From assembly GCF_014698035.1 (NCBI RefSeq), contig NZ_JACJSF010000006.1, positions 62,001-126,000 of the forward strand: 64,000 nucleotides of DNA, given 5' to 3'. The stretch comes from Desmonostoc muscorum FACHB-395 (GTDB lineage Bacteria > Cyanobacteriota > Cyanobacteriia > Cyanobacteriales > Nostocaceae). This document shows positions 1 through 8,994 of this stretch, piece after piece. The notes below the pieces were generated by a model. The model worked only from the letters and a program-made list of their open reading frames with translations, was not told the origin of the DNA and did not search any database. The number at the start of each line of letters is the position of its first letter. Positions within the stretch are counted from its first letter, which is position 1. The position numbers and the translations under genes are program-made.

Positions 1-1
1 C

Positions 2-2197
2 ATTAAAGAAGCAGAAAAAAGAGGTATTCCCTGGATGTCTCTAGAAGCCCGCTTTTTGATTCAGCTAGGCTATGGCGTGAACCAGAAGCGGATGCAGGCC
101 ACAATGACAGACAACACCAGCATTCTGGGCGTAGAACTAGCTTGCGACAAAGAAGCCACTAAACGCATCCTCGCGGCAGCCGGTGCGCCAGTACCCAGAG
201 GTACAGTGATCAATTTCTTAGACGATTTAGAACAAGCTATTGAATACGTTGGCGGCTATCCCATCGTTCTCAAGCCCTTGGATGGCAATCATGGACGTGG
301 GATCACTATTGACATCAGAACTTGGGAAGAAGCAGAAGCCGGCTACGAAGCTGCTAGACAGGTTTCTCGATCAATTATTGTCGAAAGATATTACGTTGGG
401 CGTGACCATAGGGTATTGGTGGTAAATGGCAAAGTAGTCGCAGTCGCCGAACGCGTACCGGCTCATGTCATTGGCAATGGCAGATCCACCATCTCCGAAC
501 TAATTGAGGAAACAAACCTCGATCCAAATCGCGGTGAAGGACATGATAACGTCCTGACCAAGATTGAACTAGATCGCACCAGCTACCAACTCTTAGAAAG
601 GCAAGGCTATACCCTAAATAGCGTTCCACCCAAGGGTACTATTTGTTATCTCAGGGCAACAGCCAACTTAAGTACAGGTGGTAGCGCCGTAGATCGTACT
701 GATGAAATTCACCCAGAAAATCTGTGGTTGGCACAACGGGTAGTCAAGATTATTGGTTTGGATATCGCCGGACTCGATATCGTCACCACGGATATTAGCC
801 GTCCCCTGCGGGAAGTCGATGGCGTAATTGTTGAAGTTAACGCCGCTCCCGGCTTTCGGATGCACGTTGCCCCAAGCGTGGGTATTCCCCGCAACGTCGC
901 TGGCGCAGTGATGGATATGCTGTTTCCCAACGAGCAATCTAGCCAAATTCCTATCCTCAGCATTACTGGTACTAATGGCAAAACCACTACTACCCGACTA
1001 CTAGCACATATTTATAAACAGACTGGAAAAGTAGTCGGATATACTACAACCGATGGCACATATATCGGTGATTACTTAGTGGAAGCTGGCGACAACACAG
1101 GCCCCCAAAGTGCCCATGTCATCCTCCAAGATCCCACAGTAGAAGTAGCGGTACTGGAAACCGCTCGCGGTGGCATTCTCCGCTCTGGATTGGGCTTTGA
1201 AGCCGCGAATGTGGGAGTAGTATTAAATGTAGCCGCCGACCACTTAGGAATAGGCGATATAGAGACTATTGAGCAATTAGCTAACCTCAAGAGTGTAGTA
1301 GCGGAAGCCGTATTCCCTGATGGCTATGCGGTACTTAATGCCGACGATCATCGCGTCGCCGCTATGTCAGAAAAGACTAAGGCTAATATTGCTTACTTCA
1401 CCATGAATCCCGACTCGGAATTGGTGCGAAAGCACATCCAAAAGGGTGGAGTAGCCGCAGTTTATGAAAGTGGCTATTTGTCAATTGTTAAAGGTGATTG
1501 GACACATCGGATAGAAAGAGCAGAAAATATACCTTTAACAATGGGCGGACGTGCGCCGTTTATGATTGCCAACGCTTTAGCTGCAAGTTTGGCAGCATTC
1601 GTGCAAAACGTCACAATTGAGCAGATTCGCTCTGGTTTGAAGACTTTCCGGGCTTCAGTTAGTCAAACGCCGGGACGAATGAATTTATTTAATTTAGGCA
1701 ACTACCACGCTTTAGTAGACTATGCTCACAACGCAGCTAGTTATGAAGCTGTAGGTTCCTTTGTACGGAACTGGACTACAGGACAACGGATTGGCGTAAT
1801 TGGTGGCCCGGGCGATCGCCGCGACGAAGATTTTGTTACTTTGGGCAAATTAGCAGCACAAATTTTTGACTACATCATTGTCAAAGAAGACGATGACACA
1901 CGGGGACGTTTACGGGGTTCAGCCGCCCAATTGATTATTCAAGGCATTACCCAAGTGAAGCCTGATAGCCGCTATGAATCAATTTTGGATGAAACGCAAG
2001 CGATTAATAAAGGCTTAGACATGGCTCCTGATAACAGCTTGGTGGTGATTCTACCAGAAAGCGTGACTAGGGCTATTAAGTTAATTAAGCTGCGTGGTTT
2101 AGCCAAGGAAGAGACACACCAACAAAATACTGGCACAGCGATCGCTGATTCTCAAAATGGAATCGCACCTTCTTCTGTAGTCAACACACTACTGTAG
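2..2197 (+). CDS. cphA: Cyanophycin synthetase CphA (3' part; gene enters from left edge)
   Basis: Polymerises Asp and Arg into the nitrogen-storage polymer cyanophycin using ATP. The frame is already open at base 2 (reads IKEAEKRGIPWM), so the methionine at 35 is internal and about 180 N-terminal residues lie outside the window (family length about 900). Visible order: ATP-grasp domain with the lysine/glycine-rich segment VLKPLDGNHGRG near base 270, the ATP-grasp exit motif EVNAAPGFRMH near base 834, then the Mur-ligase-like domain opening with P-loop TGTNGKTTTT (bases 965-994) and the motif DYAHNAASYE near 1720. It converges on tatA; the two stops sit on the arms of a shared inverted repeat. 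cphB, the usual upstream partner, would be off the left edge. Confidence 0.96.
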   Translation: MKEAEKRGIPWMSLEARFLIQLGYGVNQKRMQATMTDNTSILGVELACDKEATKRILAAAGAPVPRGTVINFLDDLEQAIEYVGGYPIVLKPLDGNHGRGITIDIRTWEEAEAGYEAARQVSRSIIVERYYVGRDHRVLVVNGKVVAVAERVPAHVIGNGRSTISELIEETNLDPNRGEGHDNVLTKIELDRTSYQLLERQGYTLNSVPPKGTICYLRATANLSTGGSAVDRTDEIHPENLWLAQRVVKIIGLDIAGLDIVTTDISRPLREVDGVIVEVNAAPGFRMHVAPSVGIPRNVAGAVMDMLFPNEQSSQIPILSITGTNGKTTTTRLLAHIYKQTGKVVGYTTTDGTYIGDYLVEAGDNTGPQSAHVILQDPTVEVAVLETARGGILRSGLGFEAANVGVVLNVAADHLGIGDIETIEQLANLKSVVAEAVFPDGYAVLNADDHRVAAMSEKTKANIAYFTMNPDSELVRKHIQKGGVAAVYESGYLSIVKGDWTHRIERAENIPLTMGGRAPFMIANALAASLAAFVQNVTIEQIRSGLKTFRASVSQTPGRMNLFNLGNYHALVDYAHNAASYEAVGSFVRNWTTGQRIGVIGGPGDRRDEDFVTLGKLAAQIFDYIIVKEDDDTRGRLRGSAAQLIIQGITQVKPDSRYESILDETQAINKGLDMAPDNSLVVILPESVTRAIKLIKLRGLAKEETHQQNTGTAIADSQNGIAPSSVVNTLL

Positions 2198-2262
2198 TCA
2201 ACAGTCAAGAGTCTCAAGTTCAGCATTTCAAAGTTTTTCAGCCTTGACTCTTGACTATTGAC
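2197..2262. terminator. Inverted repeat between convergent cphA and tatA
   Basis: Arms of 17 bp, 2197-2213 (GTCAACAGTCAAGAGTC) and 2246-2262, pair with one mismatch around a 32-base loop. The left arm starts on the last base of the cphA stop and the right arm ends on the tatA stop, so it could end both transcripts. There is no strong T-tract, and the arms are made of the GACTCTTGACT heptamer type found in repeats of these genomes. Confidence 0.45.
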
Positions 2263-2435
2263 TATTGTTTTTCTTCTTCTGAATTAGTTTCATCACTGGG
2301 GGTTTTCATCTCCTCCTTAAAACCTCGTAGGGTTTTGCCTAGTGCAGTGCCCAATTCGGGAATTTTTTTAGGCCCAAAAATTAGAATAGCGACTATGGTA
2401 ACTACAGCGATTTCTGGCCATCCTAGTCCAAACAT
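2262..2435 (-). CDS. tatA: Sec-independent translocase subunit TatA/E
   Basis: Pore-forming subunit of the twin-arginine pathway, which exports folded proteins across thylakoid and plasma membranes. The 57-residue product starts MFGLGWPEIAVV: one short N-terminal membrane helix, then the FGPKKIPELG hinge, an amphipathic helix and an acidic tail. I chose the ATG at 2435 because AGAGGA lies about 7 bases upstream and family members begin MFGLG; the longer frame to 2486 adds 17 residues without family support. TatA and TatE cannot be told apart from sequence alone. Confidence 0.93.
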   Translation of the reverse strand: MFGLGWPEIAVVTIVAILIFGPKKIPELGTALGKTLRGFKEEMKTPSDETNSEEEKQ

Positions 2436-2831
2436 ATAAATTTCCTCTAAGGCATCTCTAATTAAATATAGACATTGATGGCTCAAATCTGATTATTTAG
2501 GGGCAAACAAGAGGTAAAGAAGTAGGGAATAAGGTGAAGTTCAGGCGGGGATTGACCCCGCTTGTTGCTCTAGTGGTCTGTCCCATTAAATTTGATTCAC
2601 CTATCAAATTTAAATTTCTCTTCTTTCCTTCTTCCTCTACCCTTCGGGAAGCCACTTCTCTACGAGACGCTGCGCGAACGTGTCTATGTGTCTTTTGCGG
2701 TTCGTTCTCTTATAGTCATTTTCCCCTACCTATTCATTCAAGCAGGGAAGATTGTGCTAGGATTGCGCGTCAGGACAGAGAAACCGCGTAAAGGTTCCTA
2801 TTATTTTTGAACAAAGCGATCGCTAACTCAA
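2436..2831. repeat. Intergenic region with Nostoc-type palindromic repeat
   Basis: 396 bases without a convincing gene. At about 2640-2680 lies an interspersed repeat (CCCTTCGGGAAG, then TACGAGACGCTGCGCGAACG) of a type scattered through Nostoc genomes; relatives occur here near 13753 and 57661. Open frames in this stretch are repeat translations. A HIP1 octamer GCGATCGC is at about 2816. Confidence 0.6.
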
Positions 2832-4256
2832 CTAACTTCCCATTGGCTTGGTAATTGGCAAACCCAAGCAATCACTTAATTCATGAGCTAACCATTCAAG
2901 TTCTACTTCGGATTTAATACCGATATCGTTTCCACCAAGCTGATATTTTTGTACTCCTGAGCAAATATATAATTCTGCTGGAACGGCAATTCTAGTGCCA
3001 TCAGAATTTTTAGTAAAATGTTTGGGAATGTAAACTAACTTACTAATACTTTGCCTTGACGATGCACGGGGGCGATAAAATTTCCAACTAAACAACTCCC
3101 AACTTAGGGTAATTTGTTCTGCATTCAGGCGTAAGCAGATGCGTCCACATAAATGAAAGAGAAGTTTATACACCATGAGAAAGCCAGCACCCCAAAAAGG
3201 AAGTGAGAACAAAGCAAAGGGGATGTTGACAGGAAAAGGAATAGAGAGTGCGCCAATTGTCCAAAAGAGGATAAATGAATTCCAGACGATCGCAAATAAA
3301 CCTGTAAATACTATTGATGGATCAAAACCAGATGGTGGAACGATAATTTCTAGAGAATCCCCATTTTTGGTTAGTTGAATCTTACTCCCATCTGGTTTAC
3401 CTACAACCAAAGTAGGCAAGTTTGTCGTTTGTGGTTTGTCTAAAGCTGCGTAGGCGGAGCCCGTCGTAGACATTGCACCAGCAGCAGAATTAAAACGCCT
3501 TTCTAAACTGGGTTCAGTCATTTGCTGCAACCAGCGAGTCAATTCAGGACTTACATTAGCCACCTGTTCAAACTGAATACGAAAATCCTTTTGGGGTAAA
3601 TCGGCTGGATGAGTACCCGTCACTAAATAAATTAAAGTTGCACCTAAGCTATAAAGATCAGAAGCCGGAACCGTGCGTCCGCCAAATTGCTCCTGTGGCA
3701 TATACCCATAGCTTCCCACCACAGTCCTAGTTCCACCTTCTGTAGCAAGGACAGTTTGCACCGAGCCAAAATCTACTAGGTAAACTTGACCAACACTGTT
3801 ACCAGAACGCTCTCCCAATAAAATATTGCTAGGCTTAATATCACGATGGATAACAGGCGGATATAACCCATGTAGATAAATGAGAATTTCTAAAAGTGCT
3901 TTGGCTATCTCTTTGACTTCTACTTCGGTAAAAGTCCGGCCAGATTGGACGTATTGCTCTAAAGTTTGTGCTGGGATATAACTTTGTACTAGGGCAAATC
4001 CTTTGATGGTGGGTGAATTTACCTCAAAATAGTCTAAATAGCGAGGTATTAAGGGATGTGACAAAGATTTTAGAGTTTCAGCTTCTCGCTCAAACAGCTT
4101 GAGTGAATCCCATTCAAAGTCACCATCAAAAGAGAGTAACTTAATAACAACCAATTCCTGAGTGTTCCAATCACGAGCTACAAGCGTCCGTCGCCCTGCT
4201 TTCTTGCCTAATAGCTGCTGAACTTGATAGCGTTCGCCTAATATCTCACCAATCAT
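2832..4256 (-). CDS. Membrane-anchored Ser/Thr protein kinase
   Basis: 474 residues. Residues about 10-265 form a eukaryotic-type kinase domain: VVIKLLSF carries the ATP-binding lysine, HRDIKPSNILL is the catalytic loop and VDFGSV the metal-binding DFG. The glycine loop is LGKKAGRRTLVA rather than GxGxxG, so ATP binding is atypical, although the remaining catalytic residues are present. After a linker, residues about 335-390 hold two hydrophobic spans (FAIVWNSFILFW; FALFSLPFWGAG), followed by a soluble tail. A palindromic genomic repeat is translated in frame in the linker (3447-3476). Divergent from cbiT. Substrates unknown. Confidence 0.9.
   Translation of the reverse strand: MIGEILGERYQVQQLLGKKAGRRTLVARDWNTQELVVIKLLSFDGDFEWDSLKLFEREAETLKSLSHPLIPRYLDYFEVNSPTIKGFALVQSYIPAQTLEQYVQSGRTFTEVEVKEIAKALLEILIYLHGLYPPVIHRDIKPSNILLGERSGNSVGQVYLVDFGSVQTVLATEGGTRTVVGSYGYMPQEQFGGRTVPASDLYSLGATLIYLVTGTHPADLPQKDFRIQFEQVANVSPELTRWLQQMTEPSLERRFNSAAGAMSTTGSAYAALDKPQTTNLPTLVVGKPDGSKIQLTKNGDSLEIIVPPSGFDPSIVFTGLFAIVWNSFILFWTIGALSIPFPVNIPFALFSLPFWGAGFLMVYKLLFHLCGRICLRLNAEQITLSWELFSWKFYRPRASSRQSISKLVYIPKHFTKNSDGTRIAVPAELYICSGVQKYQLGGNDIGIKSEVELEWLAHELSDCLGLPITKPMGS
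3447..3476 (-). repeat. Interspersed palindromic repeat inside kinase coding sequence
   Basis: The top strand reads GCGTAGGCGGAGCCCGTCG then TAGACATTGC, a version of a short repeat common between Nostoc genes; a related copy ends in CGTAGACATCGC at 63022-63045. On the coding strand it adds AMSTTGSAYAA in frame to the linker after the kinase domain. Confidence 0.65.
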
Positions 4257-4351
4257 TATGGTTTCTTATAATGCTACGTTTGAAAAGTTTTTATAGCTTA
4301 TGACTTTTCAATTTCGGCAAATCCATATCTTTAGTATAATTGCGTAATTCT

Positions 4352-4954
4352 ATGCCCTCCCAACTTTGGCCTTATATTACCCCTGGTATTCCTGATGAAC
4401 TGTTCGAGCATTTGCCAGGAATTCCCCTGAGTCAGCGAGAAGTCCGGCTACTGTTAATTGCCCAACTGCGGCTAACATCAGATTCTGTATTGTGGGATAT
4501 TGGTGCAGGGACAGGTACAATCCCCGTAGAGGTGGGGCTATTGTGTCCAAAGGGTCAAATTATTGCTATAGAAAGGGATGAAGAAGTAGCTAATCTGATC
4601 AAGCGCAACTGCGATCGCTTTGAAGTGAAAAACGTCGAAGTCATTGAAGGTAGCGCCCCAGAGTGTTTACATGACCTCAAAGTTGCTCCTCACCGCGTTT
4701 GTATTGAGGGAGGAAGACCTATCCAGGATATTCTGCAAGCAGCATGGCATTATTTGCCACCATCCGGTCGGGTTGTAGCTACAGCTGCTAATCTAGAAAG
4801 TCTGTATGCTATTTCTCAAACCTTTTCTCTGTTAAGGGCTAGAAATATCGAAGTTGTTCAGTCTGCGGTTAACCGCTTAGAAACGCGCGGCTTTTCTCAA
4901 ACCTTTACTGCCGTTGATCCCATTTTTATCCTCAGTGGTGAGAAACTGGATTAG
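4352..4954 (+). CDS. cbiT: Cobalt-precorrin C15-methyltransferase/decarboxylase CbiT
   Basis: SAM-dependent methyltransferase of the anaerobic cobalamin pathway, methylating C15 and decarboxylating the acetate side chain. The 200-residue protein has SAM motif I WDIGAGTGTIPVE, the acidic ribose-binding segment IIAIERDEE, and IEGGRPIQDI near residue 128 in place of the usual VGGxxG motif. ATG at 4352 (MPSQLWPYITPG) is preferred over an in-frame TTG at 4340, since relatives begin at this methionine. It stands alone; the C5-methylase CbiE is not in the window. cdsA follows on the same strand after a heptamer array. Confidence 0.9.
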   Translation: MPSQLWPYITPGIPDELFEHLPGIPLSQREVRLLLIAQLRLTSDSVLWDIGAGTGTIPVEVGLLCPKGQIIAIERDEEVANLIKRNCDRFEVKNVEVIEGSAPECLHDLKVAPHRVCIEGGRPIQDILQAAWHYLPPSGRVVATAANLESLYAISQTFSLLRARNIEVVQSAVNRLETRGFSQTFTAVDPIFILSGEKLD

Positions 4955-5028
4955 AGAATGGGGAATGGGGAAGGGGGAGTAGAGAGCAGGGGAGGCAGGG
5001 GAAGAAGAACTATTGATTATTGACAATA

Positions 5029-5095
5029 CCCCATGCCCAATGCCCCATACCCCATGCCCAATGCCCAATTCCCAATTCCCAATGCCCAATATTTA
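5029..5095. repeat. CCCAATG heptamer array (STRR type)
   Basis: Tandem degenerate heptamers CCCAATG / CCCCATG / CCCAATT fill the space just before cdsA. Short tandemly repeated repetitive sequences of this kind are known from heterocystous cyanobacteria. The array stays open in the cdsA frame and creates a false N-terminal extension (MTIPHAQCPIPHAQ). Confidence 0.85.
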
Positions 5096-5103
5096 ATACT
5101 TCT

Positions 5104-5985
5104 ATGCCTTGGTCTCGGATTATTAGTGGAATTGTTGCGATCGCTCTTGCTCTTTCTGTTACCCTTTTGGGTGGCTGGTACTTTACCATCATGTTTGCGG
5201 TTGTTATCTTTTTGGGTCAACAGGAATATTTTAATTTGGTGCGAGCCAGAGGCATCGCTCCCGCCGCGAAAACCACTATGCTTGTCAGCCTAGTTTTGCT
5301 AGTAATTTGTACCATTGATGGCAGTTTAGCTGACGCTGTGATGCCCTTAGCTGGCACACTTATCTGTTTTTACCTGTTATTTCAGCCCAAATTTGCCACG
5401 ATCGCTGATGTTTCTGCTTCTATAATGGGGCTATTTTACGTAGGTTATTTGCCGAGTTACTGGGTGCGATTACGAGCAATTGATAGTGCCGTTTTTAGCA
5501 ATCTACCTTTAGGGGGTTACTGGCCTACAACCTGGGCAGACTTCTGGGAAAAAGCAAGTTCTGCTTCTTTACCACAAGGTTTTACAGCAACAATGCTGAC
5601 TTTTTTGTGTATTTGGGCAGCCGATATTGGTGCTTACACCATTGGCAAATTCTTTGGGAAAACCCGTCTGTCTGAGATTAGCCCGAAGAAAACTGTAGAA
5701 GGTGCTGTATTTGGCATTACTTCAAGTGTTGCTGTAGCCATAGCAGGAGCCTATTATCTCCACTTGCCCAGATCCTTATTGACTGGTTTAGCATTGGGTT
5801 TGTTGATTGGCATTGCTAGTCTTTTAGGGGATCTTACCGAGTCTATGCTCAAGCGTGATGCTGGAGTCAAAGATTCTGGACAATTAATTCCCGGTCACGG
5901 TGGTATTTTAGACCGTACTGATAGTTATATTTTCACAGCACCTTTGGTTTATTATTTTGTAACACTACTGTTGCCGCTACTATAA
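5104..5985 (+). CDS. cdsA: Phosphatidate cytidylyltransferase CdsA
   Basis: Makes CDP-diacylglycerol from phosphatidate and CTP, the branch point to phosphatidylglycerol in cyanobacterial membranes. The 293-residue integral membrane protein has about eight hydrophobic spans and the full family signature near the C terminus: SMLKRDAGVKDSG, then PGHGGILDRTDS. I start at ATG 5104 (MPWSRIISG); the frame can be extended to 5020 only through a heptamer repeat array, which is not protein-like. Downstream is a repeat-rich spacer. Confidence 0.94.
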   Translation: MPWSRIISGIVAIALALSVTLLGGWYFTIMFAVVIFLGQQEYFNLVRARGIAPAAKTTMLVSLVLLVICTIDGSLADAVMPLAGTLICFYLLFQPKFATIADVSASIMGLFYVGYLPSYWVRLRAIDSAVFSNLPLGGYWPTTWADFWEKASSASLPQGFTATMLTFLCIWAADIGAYTIGKFFGKTRLSEISPKKTVEGAVFGITSSVAVAIAGAYYLHLPRSLLTGLALGLLIGIASLLGDLTESMLKRDAGVKDSGQLIPGHGGILDRTDSYIFTAPLVYYFVTLLLPLL

Positions 5986-6366
5986 AGCTTTTGGGTTGAG
6001 TTCAAAAGAGGCAGGGGTAAGGGAGCAGGAGGAAGGGAGCAGGGGAGGCAGGGGGAAAGATGGTGCAATTAACCCTTGTACAGGGGTTTCAAGCCCCTAC
6101 ATTCATATATCACTTTATACCCTAGGTTTGAGTACCCTGACCCTTTTGCTCTGGTTCTCCTCATCCCCTGAGAGGCGCTACGTCATTTAAAATAGGGTAT
6201 TAACGTGATGTGCAACTTAATTCTTAGAACCCCTCTCCAAACCTCTCCCCGAAAGGTCAAGAGGCTTTGATTTTTGCTCCCCTTCCCTTGCAGGGAAGGG
6301 GCTGGGGGTTAGGTTTGAAAGAAAGTTGCACACGGCGCGTATTAGTATTTTTTAATTTTTCACGAT
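5986..6366. repeat. Repeat-rich spacer, copy 1 of the CTCTCCAAACCTCTCC element
   Basis: 381 bases without a gene. At 6230-6318 is an interspersed element with left part CCCCTCTCCAAACCTCTCCC, then GAGGCTTTG, then the palindrome CTCCCCTTCCC / GGGAAGGGG and the end CTGGGGGTTAGGT. Close copies are at 13971-14010 (partial) and 16682-16770. A small hairpin GGGGTTTCAAGCCCC lies near 6083-6097. The open frame at 5996-6190 is low-complexity repeat translation. Confidence 0.75.
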
Positions 6367-7083
6367 CTAAGGATTAACGTTAATCTGCCCTCGACACACC
6401 AGTTTGCCTGGGATCAACGTTAGTTCTTGGATATCGACATCTGAGCCAAGATCCAGATTGTACTCATGATTGTCGTCTAATATATCTCCCTCGTGGGGTT
6501 TAATTTTTATTTGTGTCAGTTGTAACTCATGGCCACTAAGTAACTGTAAGCCGCCCAGACAAATCTCTAGAGGCATTGTTTCAGTATTGGTTACTCTCAA
6601 GCCTCGCAGTATAATTTGATTGTTATCAAGGATAATTTCTTGCCAGTTTATTGGTTGTGACTTGGGGAAATTTGTTGGTAAAACTTTAACCAGCAAATCG
6701 CTCAAAGCATTTGATAATAAGTCAGATGAGAGAGAAGTATTCAAATCATTCTCGTCTACGATCAAATCGCCAACCACTGATACTGTTTCTAACAGTCGTA
6801 ATGGCTTTCCCTTAAGTACGGAACCAATGTTTATCTGAATATTTTCTGCCGTTAATTGAATTTGTGTAATTAGGAGACCTTGATAAACTGCATGAGTAGC
6901 AAAAATAGATACTAAGGGGATACGCCCAGAGAGAAGTTGGCGATCGCTTGCTTTAATCTCCACTTCTAATTCTGATATTTGGCTCACTTGCGCTCTCAAC
7001 CAGAGCTTTAGGGCTTTTGTGAGTACCTGCGTAATTATGCGGATTTTATTTGCATTTGTCGTTTGAGAATTTTGCTCTGGCAT
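6367..7083 (-). CDS. DUF2993 family (LmeA-like) lipid-binding protein
   Basis: 238 residues with no signal peptide or membrane helix. Pattern and length match DUF2993, the cyanobacterial relatives of the actinobacterial periplasmic phospholipid-binding protein LmeA: an N-terminal helix (ITQVLTKALKLWLRAQV), then alternating beta-strand segments with the central feature IQINIGSVLKGKPLRLLETV. Function in cyanobacteria is unknown; lipid binding is inferred from the family. Divergent from rluB with a 133-base spacer. Confidence 0.75.
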   Translation of the reverse strand: MPEQNSQTTNANKIRIITQVLTKALKLWLRAQVSQISELEVEIKASDRQLLSGRIPLVSIFATHAVYQGLLITQIQLTAENIQINIGSVLKGKPLRLLETVSVVGDLIVDENDLNTSLSSDLLSNALSDLLVKVLPTNFPKSQPINWQEIILDNNQIILRGLRVTNTETMPLEICLGGLQLLSGHELQLTQIKIKPHEGDILDDNHEYNLDLGSDVDIQELTLIPGKLVCRGQINVNP

Positions 7084-7216
7084 CTAAGCAATCTGTTTAT
7101 GAGTATTTGCTCAACAGCTGGACAGAAATTAAACAAGTCTTAAATGTAACATTTATGCCTACTCGCTACAAAATGCAAATATCATTTAATTGTTAACAGT
7201 AAATAAGTAATTCCAG

Positions 7217-8029
7217 ATGGAGGAACGGTTACAAAAAATTCTTGCTCAATGGGGCATCGCCTCACGTCGTGAAGCTGAAGAAATGATTAGGCACTCACGG
7301 GTGCAAATCAATGGGGAATTGGCACATTTGGGTCAAAAGGTTGATCCCCAAAAAGATGCGATCGCAATTGATGGTAAAACTGTATCCGAAAAGCAGCGTC
7401 CGGCTTTAATATATCTATTGCTACATAAACCTGCGGGAGTAGTTTCGACTTGCTACGACCCTCACCGAAGAACAACAGTCCTGGATTTACTACCGAAAAA
7501 ATTACGGGAGGGTTCAGGTATTCACCCAGTTGGGCGTTTAGATGCAGACTCAACGGGAGCATTAATCCTCACAAATGACGGAAATCTGACATTTGGACTA
7601 ACCCATCCCCGCCACAGCATTTCCAAGACATATCATGTTTTGGTCAAAGGACATCCCCCAGAAGCAGTACTCCAAATGTGGCGTGAGGGTGTGGTGTTAG
7701 AGGGTAGAAAAACCAGAGCTGCTAAGGTACACCTAATAGAACATCGTGCCGAACAAAGCTTTTTAGAAATAGTGTTGCAGGAGGGAAGAAATCGCCAAAT
7801 CCGCCGGATAGCTCAACAGTTAGGATACCCAGTAATCAAGCTGCATCGAACTGCTATCGGCCCAATTAAATTACAAACTCCAAAAGAACCCTTATTGTCA
7901 GAGGGTAAATATCGTTCCCTCAACGATCGTGAAATTCGCTTTTTGCAAGATCAGATAACGCAACCTATTAAAGATTCAGTGGAGTTAAGGAGTGTCAGTA
8001 GGCATGAAATGGCTAAGAAAGAAGAATAA
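7217..8029 (+). CDS. rluB: Pseudouridine synthase, RsuA/RluB family
   Basis: Isomerises a uridine in ribosomal RNA to pseudouridine. Residues 2-60 are an S4 RNA-binding domain (LQKILAQWGIASRREAEEMI); the catalytic domain has GRLDADSTG with the nucleophile Asp109, and the basic motif EGRNRQIRRIAQQLGYPV. Length (270 residues) is usual for RluB/RsuA; which RNA position is modified cannot be read from the sequence. The end overlaps the start of the rodZ-like gene by 26 bases, implying translational coupling. Confidence 0.9.
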   Translation: MEERLQKILAQWGIASRREAEEMIRHSRVQINGELAHLGQKVDPQKDAIAIDGKTVSEKQRPALIYLLLHKPAGVVSTCYDPHRRTTVLDLLPKKLREGSGIHPVGRLDADSTGALILTNDGNLTFGLTHPRHSISKTYHVLVKGHPPEAVLQMWREGVVLEGRKTRAAKVHLIEHRAEQSFLEIVLQEGRNRQIRRIAQQLGYPVIKLHRTAIGPIKLQTPKEPLLSEGKYRSLNDREIRFLQDQITQPIKDSVELRSVSRHEMAKKEE

Positions 8030-8822
8030 TCACCAGCCATCGCTTTCAATAGAGCAACAACGAACCGAAAAGTTGGCAGAATTGGGCGCTCAACTTTTGG
8101 CTTTGCGTCAAGAAAAGGGCTTATCTCTAGAGCAAGTGGTTGTATTAACCAGAATTCCTCAACGATTATTACAGGCGATCGAAGAAGGTAATATAAACGA
8201 TCTCCCAGAACCAGTCTATATTCAGGGTTTGATCAGGCAATTTGCCGATGCTCTAGGCTTGAATGGAGTAGAATTTTCTGGCACTTTTCCCATCAGTTCT
8301 GCACAATTAAATCCTCAAGGTATGGGGAATACTTCACCCATTAATCAACTACGTCCGATTCATCTTTACTTTCTTTACATATTGCTAATCGTATGCTCTG
8401 TAAATGGGTTGTCTCAGTTATTAAATAACGCGGTACTACAAGCAAGTAATAGCCAAAACCAAATATACCCAAAACAAAAATCCATTGTTAACCCAGAGCC
8501 AACCCAACCAAAAGATTCCCTAAAAGTTCAACCTGTCAGTAATCCCCTCGACGGCGGACAAGAGGGACAGGTTGTACAAATTGGTGTCACTTTGAAAGCG
8601 TCATCTTGGATTCGCGTCATAGCCGATGGTAAAACCGAGTTTGAGGGTATTCTTCCAGAGGGAACTCACCGAATTTGGAAAGCTCAAGAGCAACTGACAG
8701 TGAAAACTGATAATGCTGGTGGTGTATTGATGAGCGTCAATCAGGAGAAAGCTAAGGAAATGGGAGAGCCAGGGAAAGAGGAAGAAGTTAGGATTGCTGC
8801 CAAGCCTAATGTTTTAAGATAA
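8004..8822 (+). CDS. rodZ: RodZ-like protein: HTH, one membrane helix, DUF4115
   Basis: 272 residues. The N-terminal XRE-type helix-turn-helix (LGAQLLALRQEKGLSLEQVV, then RIPQRLLQAIEEG) resembles the cytoplasmic domain by which RodZ contacts MreB. It is followed by one membrane span near residue 120 (YFLYILLIVCSVNGL), a polar linker, and a C-terminal DUF4115 beta domain (LKASSWIRVIADGKTEFEG; LPEGTHRIW). ATG at 8004 has AAGGAG 11 bases upstream; an in-frame GTG at 7992 is less likely. It overlaps the pseudouridine synthase gene. A role in cell-shape control is inferred from architecture; mreB is not nearby. Confidence 0.75.
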   Translation: MKWLRKKNNHQPSLSIEQQRTEKLAELGAQLLALRQEKGLSLEQVVVLTRIPQRLLQAIEEGNINDLPEPVYIQGLIRQFADALGLNGVEFSGTFPISSAQLNPQGMGNTSPINQLRPIHLYFLYILLIVCSVNGLSQLLNNAVLQASNSQNQIYPKQKSIVNPEPTQPKDSLKVQPVSNPLDGGQEGQVVQIGVTLKASSWIRVIADGKTEFEGILPEGTHRIWKAQEQLTVKTDNAGGVLMSVNQEKAKEMGEPGKEEEVRIAAKPNVLR

Positions 8823-8884
8823 GGGAGAAATAAATTCAAAATTTTACCCTTACAAAGAAGCAAACTAAGCGCAGCGTGTCGCAG

Positions 8885-8992
8885 ACAATAAAAAGACTAG
8901 GGGAGATGAGAGGCATGAGGAGGACAAGGAAGACAAGGAGGCATTTACTCCTCCCTCTTCCTTGTCTCCCTTGTCTCCCTTGTCTCCCTACT
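8885..8992. repeat. CTTGTCTCC repeat with inverted symmetry
   Basis: Purine-rich GACAAGGAAGACAAGGAGG at about 8923-8941 faces pyrimidine-rich TCCTTGTCTCCCTTGTCTCC at about 8961-8980 and can fold back as a hairpin after the convergent rodZ and malQ genes. It is the same repeat flavour as the larger elements at 29105 and 34391. Confidence 0.55.
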
Positions 8993-8994
8993 CC

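Noticed and set aside
2251..2439. Plus-strand ORF opposite tatA
   Set aside because: Shadow of tatA on the other strand.
5020..5103. N-terminal extension of CdsA (MTIPHAQCPIPHAQ)
   Set aside because: Translation of a CCCAATG heptamer array; the family start is MPWSRI at 5104.
5996..6190. 64-codon ORF after cdsA
   Set aside because: Gly/Glu/Arg-rich low-complexity repeat translation without ribosome site.
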